The notes beneath the pieces are model-generated. The model was not told where the DNA came from and searched no databases. It saw only the letters and a list, made by a program, of their open reading frames with translations. Shown piece by piece: positions 25,192 through 33,819 of a stretch of DNA of 64,000 bases (positions are counted from its first letter, which is position 1; every line of letters starts with the position of its first letter). The translations under genes were made by a program, and so were the position numbers. This DNA comes from DASUPK01 sp963797265 (lineage in GTDB: Bacteria; Actinomycetota; Thermoleophilia; Solirubrobacterales; 70-9), in NCBI GenBank assembly GCA_963797265.1, contig CAWCOY010000004.1:124001-188000 (forward strand). Reading direction: 5' to 3'.

Positions 25192-27642
25192 CTACGGCCC
25201 GGGTTCGCGGGGCTGCGGGTCGCCGCCGGTCGTGCCCGTCCGCACCCCCGACGCCGCTCCCGCGCTCCAGCTCCACTCCCTCACGTCCGGCGGGTCATCG
25301 CCGTGCTCGCGGGTGTAGGCGCGGTGGCGGAGACGCTCGTCGAGCATCTCCTGGCGGAGCTCGGCCTCACGCTCGCCGAGCCCGGGAACCCTGTCGATCA
25401 CGTCCTTGACCAGGCCGAAGCGGTCGAGGTCGTTGAGCATCACCATGTCGAAGGGCGTCGTCGTCGTGCCCTCTTCCTTGTAGCCGCGAACGTGGAAGTT
25501 GTCGTGGTTGCGCCGCCGGTAGGTGAGGCGGTGGATCAGCAGCGGATAGCCGTGGTAGGCGAAGATCACCGGCCGGTCCTCGGTGAAGAGCGCGTCGAAC
25601 TCGGCGTCGGACATGCCGTGTGGATGCTCGCTCGGAGGCTGCAGCCGCATGAGGTCGACGACGTTGACAACCCGCACGCGGAGGTCCGGGAGCCGCCCGC
25701 GCAGGGTCGCCGCGGCGGCGAGGGTCTCGAGCGTCGGCACATCCCCGGCGCAGGCCAGGACGACGTCTGGCTCGGCGTGGCCGTTGCTCGCCCACTCCCA
25801 GATCCCCGCGCCGCGGGCGCAGTGGGCGACCGCCTCCTCCATGCTCAGGTAGTCGAGCGCCGGCTGCTTGCCCGCGACGATCACGTTCACGTAGTGGCGG
25901 CTGCGCAGGCAGTGGTCAGCGACCGACAGCAGGCAGTTGGCGTCGGGCGGCAGATAGACGCGGATGATCTCGGCCTTCTTGTTCGCCACGTGGTCGATGA
26001 ACCCCGGGTCCTGATGGGAGAAGCCGTTGTGGTCCTGGCGCCAGACGTGGGAGGAGAGCAGGTAGTTGAGCGAGGCGATCGGCCGCCGCCAGGGGATCCC
26101 GCGGGTCACCTTCAACCACTTCGCGTGCTGGTTGAACATCGAGTCGACGATGTGGATGAAGGCCTCGTAGCAGTTGAAGAGGCCGTGGCGGCCGGTGAGC
26201 AGGTAGCCCTCGAGCCAGCCCTGGCACATGTGCTCGCTCAGCACCTCCATCACCCGGCCCTCGGGTGCGAGGTGGTCGTCGGTGGGAAGGGTCTCCGCGT
26301 CCCAGGCGCGATCGGTCGCCTCGAAGACGGCGCTCAGGCGGTTCGAGGCCGTCTCGTCCGGGCCCATCACACGGAAAATTCGGGGGTTCTTGCGGATCAC
26401 GTCGCGGAGCCAGGCGCCGAGCACCTTGGTCGCCTCGCTGCTCCGCTCGCCGGGTGAGGGCACCTCGACGCCGTAGTCGCGGAAGTCGGGCAGCTCGAGG
26501 TCGTGCAGCAGCAGGCCGCCGTTCGTGTGCGGGTTTGCGCCCATCCGGCGCTCGCCCTCCGGGGCGAGCTCTGAGAGTTCCGGCCGCAGCGCGCCCTCGT
26601 CGTCGAACAGCTCCTCGGGCCGGTAGCTACGCATCCACTCCTCGAGCTGGACAAGGTGCTCGGGCTTGGTTCGCAGCTCCGCGAGCGGGACCTGATGGGA
26701 GCGGAAGGAGCCCTCGGCGGGCTTGCCGTCCACCTCCTTCGGTCCGGTCCAGCCCTTCGGCGTGACCAGCACGATCATCGGCCAGCGGGGCCGCTCGATG
26801 GAGTGGCCGTCCCGTGCCGCTGCCTGGATCGAGCGAATCTCCCCGACGACGTCGTCGAGCGTCTCGGCCATCAGGGCGTGCATCCGCTCCGGGTCATCGC
26901 CCTCGACGAAGCGTGGCGAGTGACCGTAGCCCTCGAGCAGGGCCCTCAATTCCTCCCGAGAGATCCGGCTGAGCACGGTCGGGTTGGCGATCTTGTAGCC
27001 GTTCAGGTGGAGGACCGGGAGCACCGCCCCGTCCTGGGCCGGGTCGAGGAACTTGTTCGAGTGCCAGCTGGTCGCCAGGGGACCCGTCTCAGCCTCCCCG
27101 TCCCCGACGACGCAGCAGACCATCAGGTCGGGGTTGTCGAAGGCCGCGCCGTAGGCGTGGGCGAGGCCGTAACCGAGCTCACCACCCTCATGGATCGAGC
27201 CGGGCGTCTCGGGGGCGGCGTGGCTCGGGATCCCGCCCGGAAACGAGAACTGACGGAACAGCCGCTGGATGCCCTCGGCGTCCTGGCCCACGTGCGGATA
27301 GAGCTCGGTGTAGGTCCCCTCGAGATAGGTGTTCGCCACTACCGCGGGGCCGCCATGACCGGGCCCGCAGACGAAGATCGCGTTCAGGTCGTGTGCCCGG
27401 ATCGCCCGGTTCATGTGGGCGTAGACAAAGTTGAGGCCGGGCGTCGTCCCCCAGTGCCCCAGCAGCCGGGGCTTCACATGGTCGATGCTCAAGGGTTCGC
27501 GCAGCAGCGGGTTGTCGAGCAGGTAGATCTGGCCAACGGACAGATAGTTGGCGGCCCGCCAGTAGCGGTCGAGCAGGCGCAGGTCTTGCTCGCGGGGCAC
27601 CGCGGATCCGGCTGTGCTCTCAGCTGGTTCGGGATCGTTCAC
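25192..27642 (-). CDS. xfp: Xylulose-5-phosphate/fructose-6-phosphate phosphoketolase
   Basis: About 816 residues, the normal family size. This TPP enzyme cleaves xylulose 5-phosphate (or fructose 6-phosphate) with phosphate to acetyl phosphate plus a shorter sugar phosphate. HWGTTPGLNFVYAHMNRAI, CGPGHGGPAVVANTYLEGTY and GDGEAETGPLATSWHSNKFL are diagnostic. The open frame runs another 122 codons upstream, but that part overlaps the divergent ELW-repeat gene and is not family-like. GTG at 27642 is preferred, although no Shine-Dalgarno site is seen. It is the first gene of an xfp-ackA operon. Confidence 0.95.
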   Translation of the reverse strand: MNDPEPAESTAGSAVPREQDLRLLDRYWRAANYLSVGQIYLLDNPLLREPLSIDHVKPRLLGHWGTTPGLNFVYAHMNRAIRAHDLNAIFVCGPGHGGPAVVANTYLEGTYTELYPHVGQDAEGIQRLFRQFSFPGGIPSHAAPETPGSIHEGGELGYGLAHAYGAAFDNPDLMVCCVVGDGEAETGPLATSWHSNKFLDPAQDGAVLPVLHLNGYKIANPTVLSRISREELRALLEGYGHSPRFVEGDDPERMHALMAETLDDVVGEIRSIQAAARDGHSIERPRWPMIVLVTPKGWTGPKEVDGKPAEGSFRSHQVPLAELRTKPEHLVQLEEWMRSYRPEELFDDEGALRPELSELAPEGERRMGANPHTNGGLLLHDLELPDFRDYGVEVPSPGERSSEATKVLGAWLRDVIRKNPRIFRVMGPDETASNRLSAVFEATDRAWDAETLPTDDHLAPEGRVMEVLSEHMCQGWLEGYLLTGRHGLFNCYEAFIHIVDSMFNQHAKWLKVTRGIPWRRPIASLNYLLSSHVWRQDHNGFSHQDPGFIDHVANKKAEIIRVYLPPDANCLLSVADHCLRSRHYVNVIVAGKQPALDYLSMEEAVAHCARGAGIWEWASNGHAEPDVVLACAGDVPTLETLAAAATLRGRLPDLRVRVVNVVDLMRLQPPSEHPHGMSDAEFDALFTEDRPVIFAYHGYPLLIHRLTYRRRNHDNFHVRGYKEEGTTTTPFDMVMLNDLDRFGLVKDVIDRVPGLGEREAELRQEMLDERLRHRAYTREHGDDPPDVREWSWSAGAASGVRTGTTGGDPQPREPGP

Positions 27643-27751
27643 GTTTGCGGAGCACAAGGATGCAATACGGGAGCGCCTCCGAGGTGGTCCGTGCTCCATA
27701 CGGAGGCCGGATCTGTGTGGGCGACCGATGGATTCCTGCATTCGGGGCGGG

Positions 27752-29328
27752 ATGCTCCTTGTGATGTTTGGGATGGTCGGACACTCGCAGGGCCGTGCAT
27801 CGGCGAGGCGCCTCGGCATATTGATCGCCGGGGCGATCGTGCTCGGCTCTCTCCTTCTGGCGCCGTTGGCGAACGCTGGGAAGAAGCCCAGCGTGCTGGT
27901 CAAGGACATCAATGCCGGCGGCCATAAGAGCTCGTCGACGGGCGGTACCCCGACTCGTTCGTCAACGTGGCCGGCACTCTCTTCTTCGCAGCAGGAGACC
28001 GCAGGCACGCAACGAGCTGTGGCGGAGTGACGGCACCCGCCGGGGCACCCGGATGGTCAAGGACATTCGGCCGGGCCCGCGACCGTGCGCGGCCTCCAAG
28101 CGGGCCTGTCGCGGCCAAGGCGCCTCCAGCTACCCCTCCGAGCTCACCGCCGTAGGCAAGACCCTCTACTTCACCGCCGACGACGGGATGCACGGCGTCG
28201 AGCTGTGGCGGAGCAACGGCACGGCGCGAGGGACGAGGATGGTCAAGGACATTCGGCCCGGCAAGGCCAGCACCGGGCTCGGCTCGTTCGCGGCGGTGGG
28301 CCGGACCCTCTACTTCACCGCCAATGACGGCATCCATGGCGAGGAGCTGTGCCGGAGCAACGGGACGGCGCGTGGCACCCGGCTGGTCAAGGACATCAGC
28401 CCCGGCCCCGACACGTCGTTCATCCAACAGCTCACCGACGTCGCTGGCGCGCTCTTCTTCGTGGTCGATGGCCACCAGCTGTGGCGAAGCGACGGCACCG
28501 CGACGGGCACGGTCCTGCTGAAGGAGCTCGGGCTCTCCAAGATCGGCCTCACGGCCGTCGGCAGCGTCCTCTACTTCCCCGCCGACGACGGCATTCATGG
28601 CGAGGAGCTGTGGCGAAGCGACGGCAGGCCGGCGGGGACCCGGATGGTCGCGGACATCAACGCGACGCCCCCGCCCCCGGCCCAGCAGGGCAGCGGACCC
28701 TTCTGGCTCACCGATGTCGCAGGCACCCTCCTCTTCACCGCCACCGACGGCACCCACTACGGGGTGTGGCGAAGCGACGGCACCGAGGCGGGAACGGCGC
28801 TTGTCAAGCAAGGGGTCGGCTTCGACCTGACGGCCGTCGGCAGGACGCTCTACTTCACCTCAGGTTTCAGCGGCAGCCTGCTGTGGCGGAGCAACGGGAC
28901 CGAGGCTGGGACGATCCCGCTCACCAACGTGGGTCCCACGCCGGAGGGTGACGGCTTCTATCCGCAACTCACGGGCGTCGGGCGAACCCTCTTCTTCGTC
29001 CGCAACGAAATGTTCGGAACCCTGCTCCGCACTCACGGGACCCTGAGCGGAACCAAGCTCCTGCCGGGCCAATCTCCGCCCCGGGTGGCTGACCGCCGTC
29101 GGGAACACCCTCTACTTCGTAGGCACGGACCGCAGACACGGCCAGGAGCTCTGGCAAAGCAATGGCACGCGTCGGGGGACCCGGCTGGTCCGGGACATCC
29201 GGCGCGGTGGGGGCAGTGCCCGTCTGCAGGAGCTCACCGCCGTCGGCAAGACGCTCTTCTTCAGCGCCCATCACAACCGCCACGGCTACGAGCTGTGGAG
29301 GGCCGGGCCGCCAACGCGCAAGCGTTAG
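27752..29328 (+). pseudogene. Frameshifted ELWxSDGT-repeat secreted protein
   Basis: A signal peptide (LGILIAGAIVLGSLLLAPLANA) is followed by VLVKDINAG and about nine copies of a beta-propeller-like unit ending LWRS(D/N)GTxxGT. The reading frame must change three times. Near 27945 and near 28007 one base appears missing in each case (cacgcaac where cacggcaac is expected). Near 29085 the frame shifts back to give WLTAVGNTLYFVG and a final YELWRAGPPTRKR. Unless these are sequencing errors the gene is dead. Its intact paralogue lies at 39789-41207. Its end overlaps the next gene tail to tail by three bases. Confidence 0.8.
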
Positions 29329-30047
29329 CCGGGCCGGGCCTGGAGCTGGCGCACCCGCTCGCCAAAGACCCGCCAGCGGCGCTCATTCTCGTGCACCAGG
29401 ACGGATGAGCGGACGAACAGGTCCGCGGCGGCGTCCAGCAGCTCACTCGCTGTGTACAGGTATGGCGGATTGCGTCGCGGCCCGCTGAGGTCCTGGCGAA
29501 GCGCCGCGGGGGAGAAGTCAATCCGCTCCAGCACCTCGAGCGCGCGGCGCAGGAAACGAGCGCACAGTGTGTTCATCGCGGCGGCCTGCCAGTCGTTGGC
29601 GATGATCCTGTGGCGCTCGCCGAGCAGATCGATGAGGTCCTCGAACTGCACCAGCGACCCCGCGACTGCCCAGGACTGCTCCATTGCCCCCGAGAGCCAC
29701 TCTCCGGTCTGCTCACAGCCAGCCGCCAGCGACTCGACCTTCCTCTTGATGTCAGCGATCTCGGCCGGCTCGCGCTCGCCCTCCATGAAGAGGATGCCGC
29801 TCTCGCTCACGAGGCCGGGTGGGTTCAGGTCCTCCGCCCCCGCGAACGGGTTCGGCGCCGGATGCTGGCTGGCCTCCGCCCGGCTCCACTGGTCCGCGAG
29901 CGCCTTCAGCGCCCGCGAGGCAGCCTGAACCTCGCGCGCCCGCTCTAGCGGCGCCTGCGAGTAGAACTTCTCGTGCTCCCGGTGGAACCGGGAGAGGTTC
30001 TCGATCGCCTCGAGCAGCTGGGCGGGAACATCGCCGTGGTCGGCCAT
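29325..30047 (-). CDS. Hypothetical helical protein
   Basis: About 240 residues, predicted almost entirely alpha-helical from its composition, with no signal peptide or membrane helix. The N-terminal part (AIENLSRFHREHEKFYSQAP) and the C-terminal part (FVRSSVLVHENERRWRVFG) look like well-conserved cytosolic sequence, but no family is recognised. ATG 30047 is chosen over a start seven codons upstream. It lies 22 bases downstream of the cassette 1 ferredoxin stop on the same strand, so it could be the last gene of that operon. Confidence 0.65.
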   Translation of the reverse strand: MADHGDVPAQLLEAIENLSRFHREHEKFYSQAPLERAREVQAASRALKALADQWSRAEASQHPAPNPFAGAEDLNPPGLVSESGILFMEGEREPAEIADIKRKVESLAAGCEQTGEWLSGAMEQSWAVAGSLVQFEDLIDLLGERHRIIANDWQAAAMNTLCARFLRRALEVLERIDFSPAALRQDLSGPRRNPPYLYTASELLDAAADLFVRSSVLVHENERRWRVFGERVRQLQARPG

Positions 30048-30069
30048 CGCTCCCGGCCAGCAAATCACA

Positions 30070-30276
30070 CTACGGGTAGACGGTCTCGCCCGTCTCCGAG
30101 TCGATCACCTCGATCGCGAGAGCGGGACAGGCCTCCGCGGCCTTGAGGATCTCCTCGTCGGAGCCCTCGCCGATCACCTCCGCGGTCTCGCCCAGGGCGA
30201 AGACCCCGGGGGCGATGTCGACGCAGTCGCCATGCGCGCTGCAGGCGCTGCGGTCCACCTTCGGGATGTAGCTCAT
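30070..30276 (-). CDS. Small ferredoxin with CxxHxxC...CP cluster motif
   Basis: 68 residues. The cluster ligands read CSAHGDC and later ACPALAI, that is C-x2-H-x2-C-xn-C-P with only three cysteines. This is the P450-type [3Fe-4S] (or His-variant [4Fe-4S]) ferredoxin pattern known from Actinobacteria. Its ATG overlaps the stop of the ferredoxin reductase gene by four bases, so the two are an electron-transfer pair. No P450 gene is in this operon; the haem-type FRD membrane protein two genes upstream is the most obvious partner. Confidence 0.93.
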   Translation of the reverse strand: MSYIPKVDRSACSAHGDCVDIAPGVFALGETAEVIGEGSDEEILKAAEACPALAIEVIDSETGETVYP

Positions 30277-31457
30277 CGTTGCTCCTTCCCGTTTGACTCA
30301 CTGGTGTGAGCGCGCTCGATCTCCCTGCGGAGCCGCGCGAAGGCGCGCGGCTCGTCGACCGTGAGAGCGCCAACGGGGCGCCCCCGGCGGGTGTAGACCA
30401 CGGCGAATCGGCGGTCGTCCGGCTTGCCCTCGACCGTGATCTCGTCGGCGAGGTCGGCGTGCCCGAAGTACTGGATCCGGACGCCGTACTGGTCGCTCCA
30501 GAAGCTTGGCGGCGGACCGGGCGCCGGCCGCTCGCCGAGCATCGCGCGGGCGGCAGCGCCTCCTTGGCGCGCCGCAGCGTCCCAGTGCTCGCTGCGCCGA
30601 TGCCCGCCGACGCGATGATCGAAGCTCGTTGCGACGTCGCCCGCCGCGAAGACGTGCGGGACGCGCGTACGCCCGGCATCGTCGGTGACCACGCCGTCCG
30701 TCCCGAGCTCGGTTCCATCGAGCCAGGCGGCGTCGGGCGTGACCCCGATGCCGACCACGACCGCGTCGCAGACCAGGGTCTCGTCGCCGCTCAGGCGCAG
30801 CTCCTCCACCTCGCCGTTGCCGCGGGCCCCCTCGAGCTTGGTCGAGAGCCTGACGTCGACACCCTGATCGGCATGCATCTTCATCAAGGTCCGTCCGATC
30901 CCCTCGCCCAGCACCGCCCCGAGCGGAGCTGGGAGCGCCTCGACCACCGTCACCTCGGCGCCGGCCGCGCGCGCGGTTGCCGCGACCTCCTGGCCTATGA
31001 AACCCGCGCCGACGACGGCGAGCCTGACCCCCTTGCCGAGCTGGCGTCGCAGCCGCCGCGCGTCGGCGATCGTCCTCAGATAGTGGACGTTCGAGTAGCC
31101 CTCGAGCTGGGGAAGCACGCGCGGCCTGCTGCCGGTGGCAATCAAGAGGTTCTCGTAAGCCAGCTCGTGGCCATCGTCGAGCTGCACGCGGCGGCGCTTC
31201 TCATCGAGGCCGACGGCGCGGCGGAAGGTCAGCTCGATTCCCTGGTCCGCGTACCAGCGCGCCGAGCGGAATCCGACCTCGGAGTCGTCCAGCTCGCCGG
31301 CGAGCACCTCCTTGGAGAGCGGCGGCCGGTCGTAGGGCAGCTCGGCCTCCCCGCAAACCATGGCGATCCGTCCCTCAAAGCCGCGCGCACGCAGGGTCTC
31401 CGCGCAGCGCTGCGAGGCCAAGCCGCCGCCGACGATCACGACGCCGTCGCCCTTCAT
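30273..31457 (-). CDS. Ferredoxin reductase-like FAD/NAD(P)H oxidoreductase
   Basis: 394 residues of the rubredoxin/putidaredoxin-reductase type. It has FAD-binding VVIVGGGLASQRCAETL, YDRPPLSKEVL, NAD(P)H-binding VVGAGFIGQEVAATARAAG, FAAGDVA near residue 270, and a C-terminal interface domain (SDQYGVRIQYFGHA). It would pass electrons from NAD(P)H to the adjacent 3-Cys ferredoxin. It overlaps the FRD gene upstream and the ferredoxin gene downstream, each by ATGA. Confidence 0.92.
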   Translation of the reverse strand: MKGDGVVIVGGGLASQRCAETLRARGFEGRIAMVCGEAELPYDRPPLSKEVLAGELDDSEVGFRSARWYADQGIELTFRRAVGLDEKRRRVQLDDGHELAYENLLIATGSRPRVLPQLEGYSNVHYLRTIADARRLRRQLGKGVRLAVVGAGFIGQEVAATARAAGAEVTVVEALPAPLGAVLGEGIGRTLMKMHADQGVDVRLSTKLEGARGNGEVEELRLSGDETLVCDAVVVGIGVTPDAAWLDGTELGTDGVVTDDAGRTRVPHVFAAGDVATSFDHRVGGHRRSEHWDAAARQGGAAARAMLGERPAPGPPPSFWSDQYGVRIQYFGHADLADEITVEGKPDDRRFAVVYTRRGRPVGALTVDEPRAFARLRREIERAHTSESNGKEQR

Positions 31458-32125
31458 GCGACCGCGGGCTCCTCGAGCTTGGGGCGGCGATGCCGCGGCG
31501 GGATCTCGACGTCGGGCGGAAGCTCGCGGCCGCGGCCCTCGATCGCTCCGCGGCGGGCGCCGGCCTTCCTCGCCCGCGCCCGTCCGCGCCGGATTCCCTG
31601 GACGACCCTCGCCGCTAAGAGGACCGCGACGATCGGGATCGTCGCCACCACCGGCCAGAAGAGCCAGGGGCTCGAGGCGTCCGTGCCGGCGCCCAGGGTG
31701 TGCATGACCCCGAGCGCGTAGACGACGGTCGTCGCCTTGTGCGCCCGCCGCCAGAGACGCGGGCCGATGCGACGGCGCGCGTAGAAGCTCAGCCCAAGCA
31801 GAGCGGCGAGCCAGCCGGCCGTGATGCCGAGACCGACCCAGATCGTCTTGTAGGCCATCGTGAAGGGAATCGCGATCCCTGCGGGGCCCGGGTTGAGCCA
31901 GGGGTCGCCGAGCAGGGTGAGCCCGTGAACGGCGATCGCCGCCAGCCCGGTGAGCGCGGTCTGCTCGTGGATGGCGCTCAGCACGCGGCCGGCACCCGGT
32001 CTGCGGGAGAGCTTGCCGGCCATCATCAATCCCAGGACGACCGAGATCGTCACCAGCCCGAGCGCGACGACACCGGAGGCTCGGCTGGCGAGCCACCAGA
32101 CGTGCTGGCTCAGAGCCTGGCTCAT
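31454..32125 (-). CDS. Ferric-reductase-like transmembrane (FRD) haem protein, cassette 1
   Basis: 223 residues with about six membrane helices. Two His pairs sit in the expected haem-ligating spacing: HEQTALTGLAAIAVH (13 between) and HKATTVVYALGVMH (12 between), the second followed by TLGAGTD. This fits a bis-haem membrane domain like YedZ/NOX that carries electrons across the membrane, without its own flavin domain. The C-terminus is a basic cytosolic tail. ATG 32125 overlaps the ApbE stop by four bases. The paralogue at 55489-56085 keeps all four His. Confidence 0.88.
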   Translation of the reverse strand: MSQALSQHVWWLASRASGVVALGLVTISVVLGLMMAGKLSRRPGAGRVLSAIHEQTALTGLAAIAVHGLTLLGDPWLNPGPAGIAIPFTMAYKTIWVGLGITAGWLAALLGLSFYARRRIGPRLWRRAHKATTVVYALGVMHTLGAGTDASSPWLFWPVVATIPIVAVLLAARVVQGIRRGRARARKAGARRGAIEGRGRELPPDVEIPPRHRRPKLEEPAVA

Positions 32126-33126
32126 CGCAGGCCTCCGCCGGCAGCCGCCGGGACGGAGCGGAAACCGAGGCTGCGCCGGCCGACGAGCTTGGCGCTCACC
32201 GGGCCGACCAGCTCGACATCGCCCGTCTCGTCGACGAGCATTCCGCCGCGCTTGGCGAGCAGCTCGCGACCAGTCTTCGGCCCGCTGAGCAGCGCTGCCT
32301 TGGAGAGGGTCTCTGCCTCGAGGGCGTTGGCCGCTAGCGCGGTCACGCCAACCAGGCCGGTCCAGGCCGGCTCGCCGCTGCTCGGGTCCAGAAGATGGTG
32401 GGCGAAGGTGCCGTCCTCGCGCCGCCAGGCGCGGGTGTCGATGCCGGAGCTCGCGATCCCGCCGGTCGACACGTAGAAGATCGCTGCGGCCTCGTCGTCG
32501 ACCGGGTGGCGGGCGTGGATCGGAAACGGGTCGAGTTGGAGGGCGAAGCCGCCGACCCGCACGTCGCCGCCGCAGTCGACCACGTAGCGGGAGTAGCCCC
32601 GCAGCCGCTCGGCGAGCAGGTCGGCCGCCAGCCCCTTGCCGGCGCCGCCCGTGTCGAATCGGACGCCGGGGGGGCGCAGGATCGTGCCCGCCTCGTCGTC
32701 GACCTCGATCAGCCGCCACTCCGCCTCGCGGCGGGGCCGGGCGGGGTGACGCTCCGGAGCGAGCGCCAGGGCGTCGGCGAGCGGGACCGGCTCCACCCCG
32801 GCTCGGGACTCGGAGTACCCCGCAGCGATGATCGCGTCGAGCAGGGTCGGGTCGACCAGGCCGCCCGTGCTCTCCGCGGCCCAGAGGCCAGCCCGGACCG
32901 CCTCGCGGAGGAGCGGCGAGGCGGGAACCTCAGGGCGCGGGTCCTCGTTGAGGCGGGTCAGCTCGCTGTCGGCGCGAAAGCGCGACAGAGCAGCTTCGAA
33001 ATCGCCGATGAAGAAGCGGGCCCGCTCGGCGGCGTCGCCGGCCGGTGGCGAGCCCGGCAGGGGCTCGCCGACGAGCACGCGGATGTCGCAGCCCATCGCC
33101 GGGAAGGAGAGGTCGTGCAGGGTCAT
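32122..33126 (-). CDS. apbE: FAD:protein FMN transferase, cassette 1
   Basis: 334 residues. ApbE enzymes attach FMN from FAD to Ser/Thr of extracytosolic proteins. MGCDIRVLV at the start, GVRFDTGGAGKGLAADLLAERL-like FAD-binding segment (about residue 165), VDCGGDVRVGG and FAHHLLDPSSGEPAWTG are all present. No signal peptide or lipobox is obvious, as in actinobacterial homologues near FRD genes. The start and stop overlap both neighbours by ATGA. No FMN_bind-domain protein is encoded nearby. Confidence 0.93.
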   Translation of the reverse strand: MTLHDLSFPAMGCDIRVLVGEPLPGSPPAGDAAERARFFIGDFEAALSRFRADSELTRLNEDPRPEVPASPLLREAVRAGLWAAESTGGLVDPTLLDAIIAAGYSESRAGVEPVPLADALALAPERHPARPRREAEWRLIEVDDEAGTILRPPGVRFDTGGAGKGLAADLLAERLRGYSRYVVDCGGDVRVGGFALQLDPFPIHARHPVDDEAAAIFYVSTGGIASSGIDTRAWRREDGTFAHHLLDPSSGEPAWTGLVGVTALAANALEAETLSKAALLSGPKTGRELLAKRGGMLVDETGDVELVGPVSAKLVGRRSLGFRSVPAAAGGGLR

Positions 33127-33464
33127 GACGAGGAGGTCGTCACCGGGGCGGGGGCGGCGACCGAGCCGGAGGAGTACGAGGAGGTGGACCCACCGGCGCT
33201 GCCGCCGCTCGCCGGGATCACCTTGGTGATGATCAGCTTCTTCGCCGGACGCGTCTTCGCCGGCACGGTGCCCGCCGCCACGGGGGCGCCGACGGCCGGG
33301 TCCTTGCCCGCGCTCAGCTGAAAGGCGAGGAACTCGAAGGCGACGCCGAAGACGGCGAGCGCCGCCAGCACCGTCGGCAGGGGGCGCGGCTTCCGCTGAG
33401 GCGTGCGCCTCGCGGGCGGCTCGGCCGGAACGGAGCCTTCAGGTAGATCGGGGCGCTCAGTCAT
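33123..33464 (-). CDS. Single-pass membrane protein with Ser/Gly-rich external tail
   Basis: 113 residues: a basic, Pro-rich cytosolic start, one membrane helix (VLAALAVFGVAFEFLAFQLS) and an external tail ending in Ser-rich sequence (STSSYSSGS, then APVTTSSS). Its last residues resemble the end of the cassette 2 protein at 55145-55489 (YSSGSGGYSYSPPPVTSSTS). It overlaps apbE by ATGA, and the position makes it a candidate ApbE substrate or docking partner. No known domain. Confidence 0.75.
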   Translation of the reverse strand: MTERPDLPEGSVPAEPPARRTPQRKPRPLPTVLAALAVFGVAFEFLAFQLSAGKDPAVGAPVAAGTVPAKTRPAKKLIITKVIPASGGSAGGSTSSYSSGSVAAPAPVTTSSS

Positions 33465-33714
33465 CCTGGCCCTCCCCGCTGACCCGGATGTTCCGCGGCC
33501 GTACCTGCGACGCCGGGGTGGTGGTCGCGGGGGTGTTCGTGGCACCGCTCGTGCCCGTAGCCACGCTTGCCGCAGCCTGGGTCACCTGCGAGGTCGCTGC
33601 CGTCCCCGCGGCCTGGCCGTGGCCGGCCGGGTTCGAGGCGATTGCAAACCCACCCAGTCCGCCGAGGCCGAAGACGACGGCCGCGACGGCGAGCTTGGTT
33701 CTGAAGTCCTTCAC
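33457..33714 (-). CDS. Small exported Ala/Thr-rich protein
   Basis: 85 residues. The N-terminus MKDFRTKLAVAAVVFGLGGLGGFAIAS is a signal anchor, followed by an Ala/Thr/Ser/Pro-rich tail ending in a charged VRPRNIRVSGEGQDD. The first 28 residues are clearly related to those of the protein at 33820-34305 (both share FGLGGLGG/LGLGGLGG plus Y/FAI), so the two arose by duplication. AAGGAG lies three bases ahead of the ATG. It overlaps the next gene by eight bases. Confidence 0.75.
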   Translation of the reverse strand: MKDFRTKLAVAAVVFGLGGLGGFAIASNPAGHGQAAGTAATSQVTQAAASVATGTSGATNTPATTTPASQVRPRNIRVSGEGQDD

Positions 33715-33781
33715 CGCATCTGCTCCTTGATCGTTCCTTTACGCCGATTGTGCGGAGCACCCGGCAAGCGGCCGTGGAAGT

Positions 33782-33797
33782 CCGGGTTAAGGCTTGG
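33782..33797. promoter_or_regulatory. CCGGGTTAAGGCTTGG: possible shared operator or -35 region
   Basis: This site lies 68-83 bases ahead of the small exported protein gene at 33714. It matches 12 of 16 positions of the element at 34353-34368, in the same orientation to its gene. See the other two sites. Confidence 0.3.
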
Positions 33798-33819
33798 GAA
33801 GTCTTTGGCCCGGGCGGGC

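Noticed and set aside
27643..28008. Upstream extension of the phosphoketolase frame to 28008.
   Set aside because: It overlaps the signal peptide region of the ELW-repeat gene on the other strand and has no family similarity; normal length is reached with GTG 27642.
28150..29300. Tandem-like DNA repeats that might be a CRISPR or satellite array.
   Set aside because: The repeats follow the LWRSDGT protein units of about 50 codons and vary between copies as coding repeats do.
32126..32719. Extension of the FRD frame by 198 codons upstream.
   Set aside because: It overlaps apbE in another frame and is Arg/Gly-rich; ATG 32125 overlaps the apbE stop by ATGA, as for the other genes of the operon.
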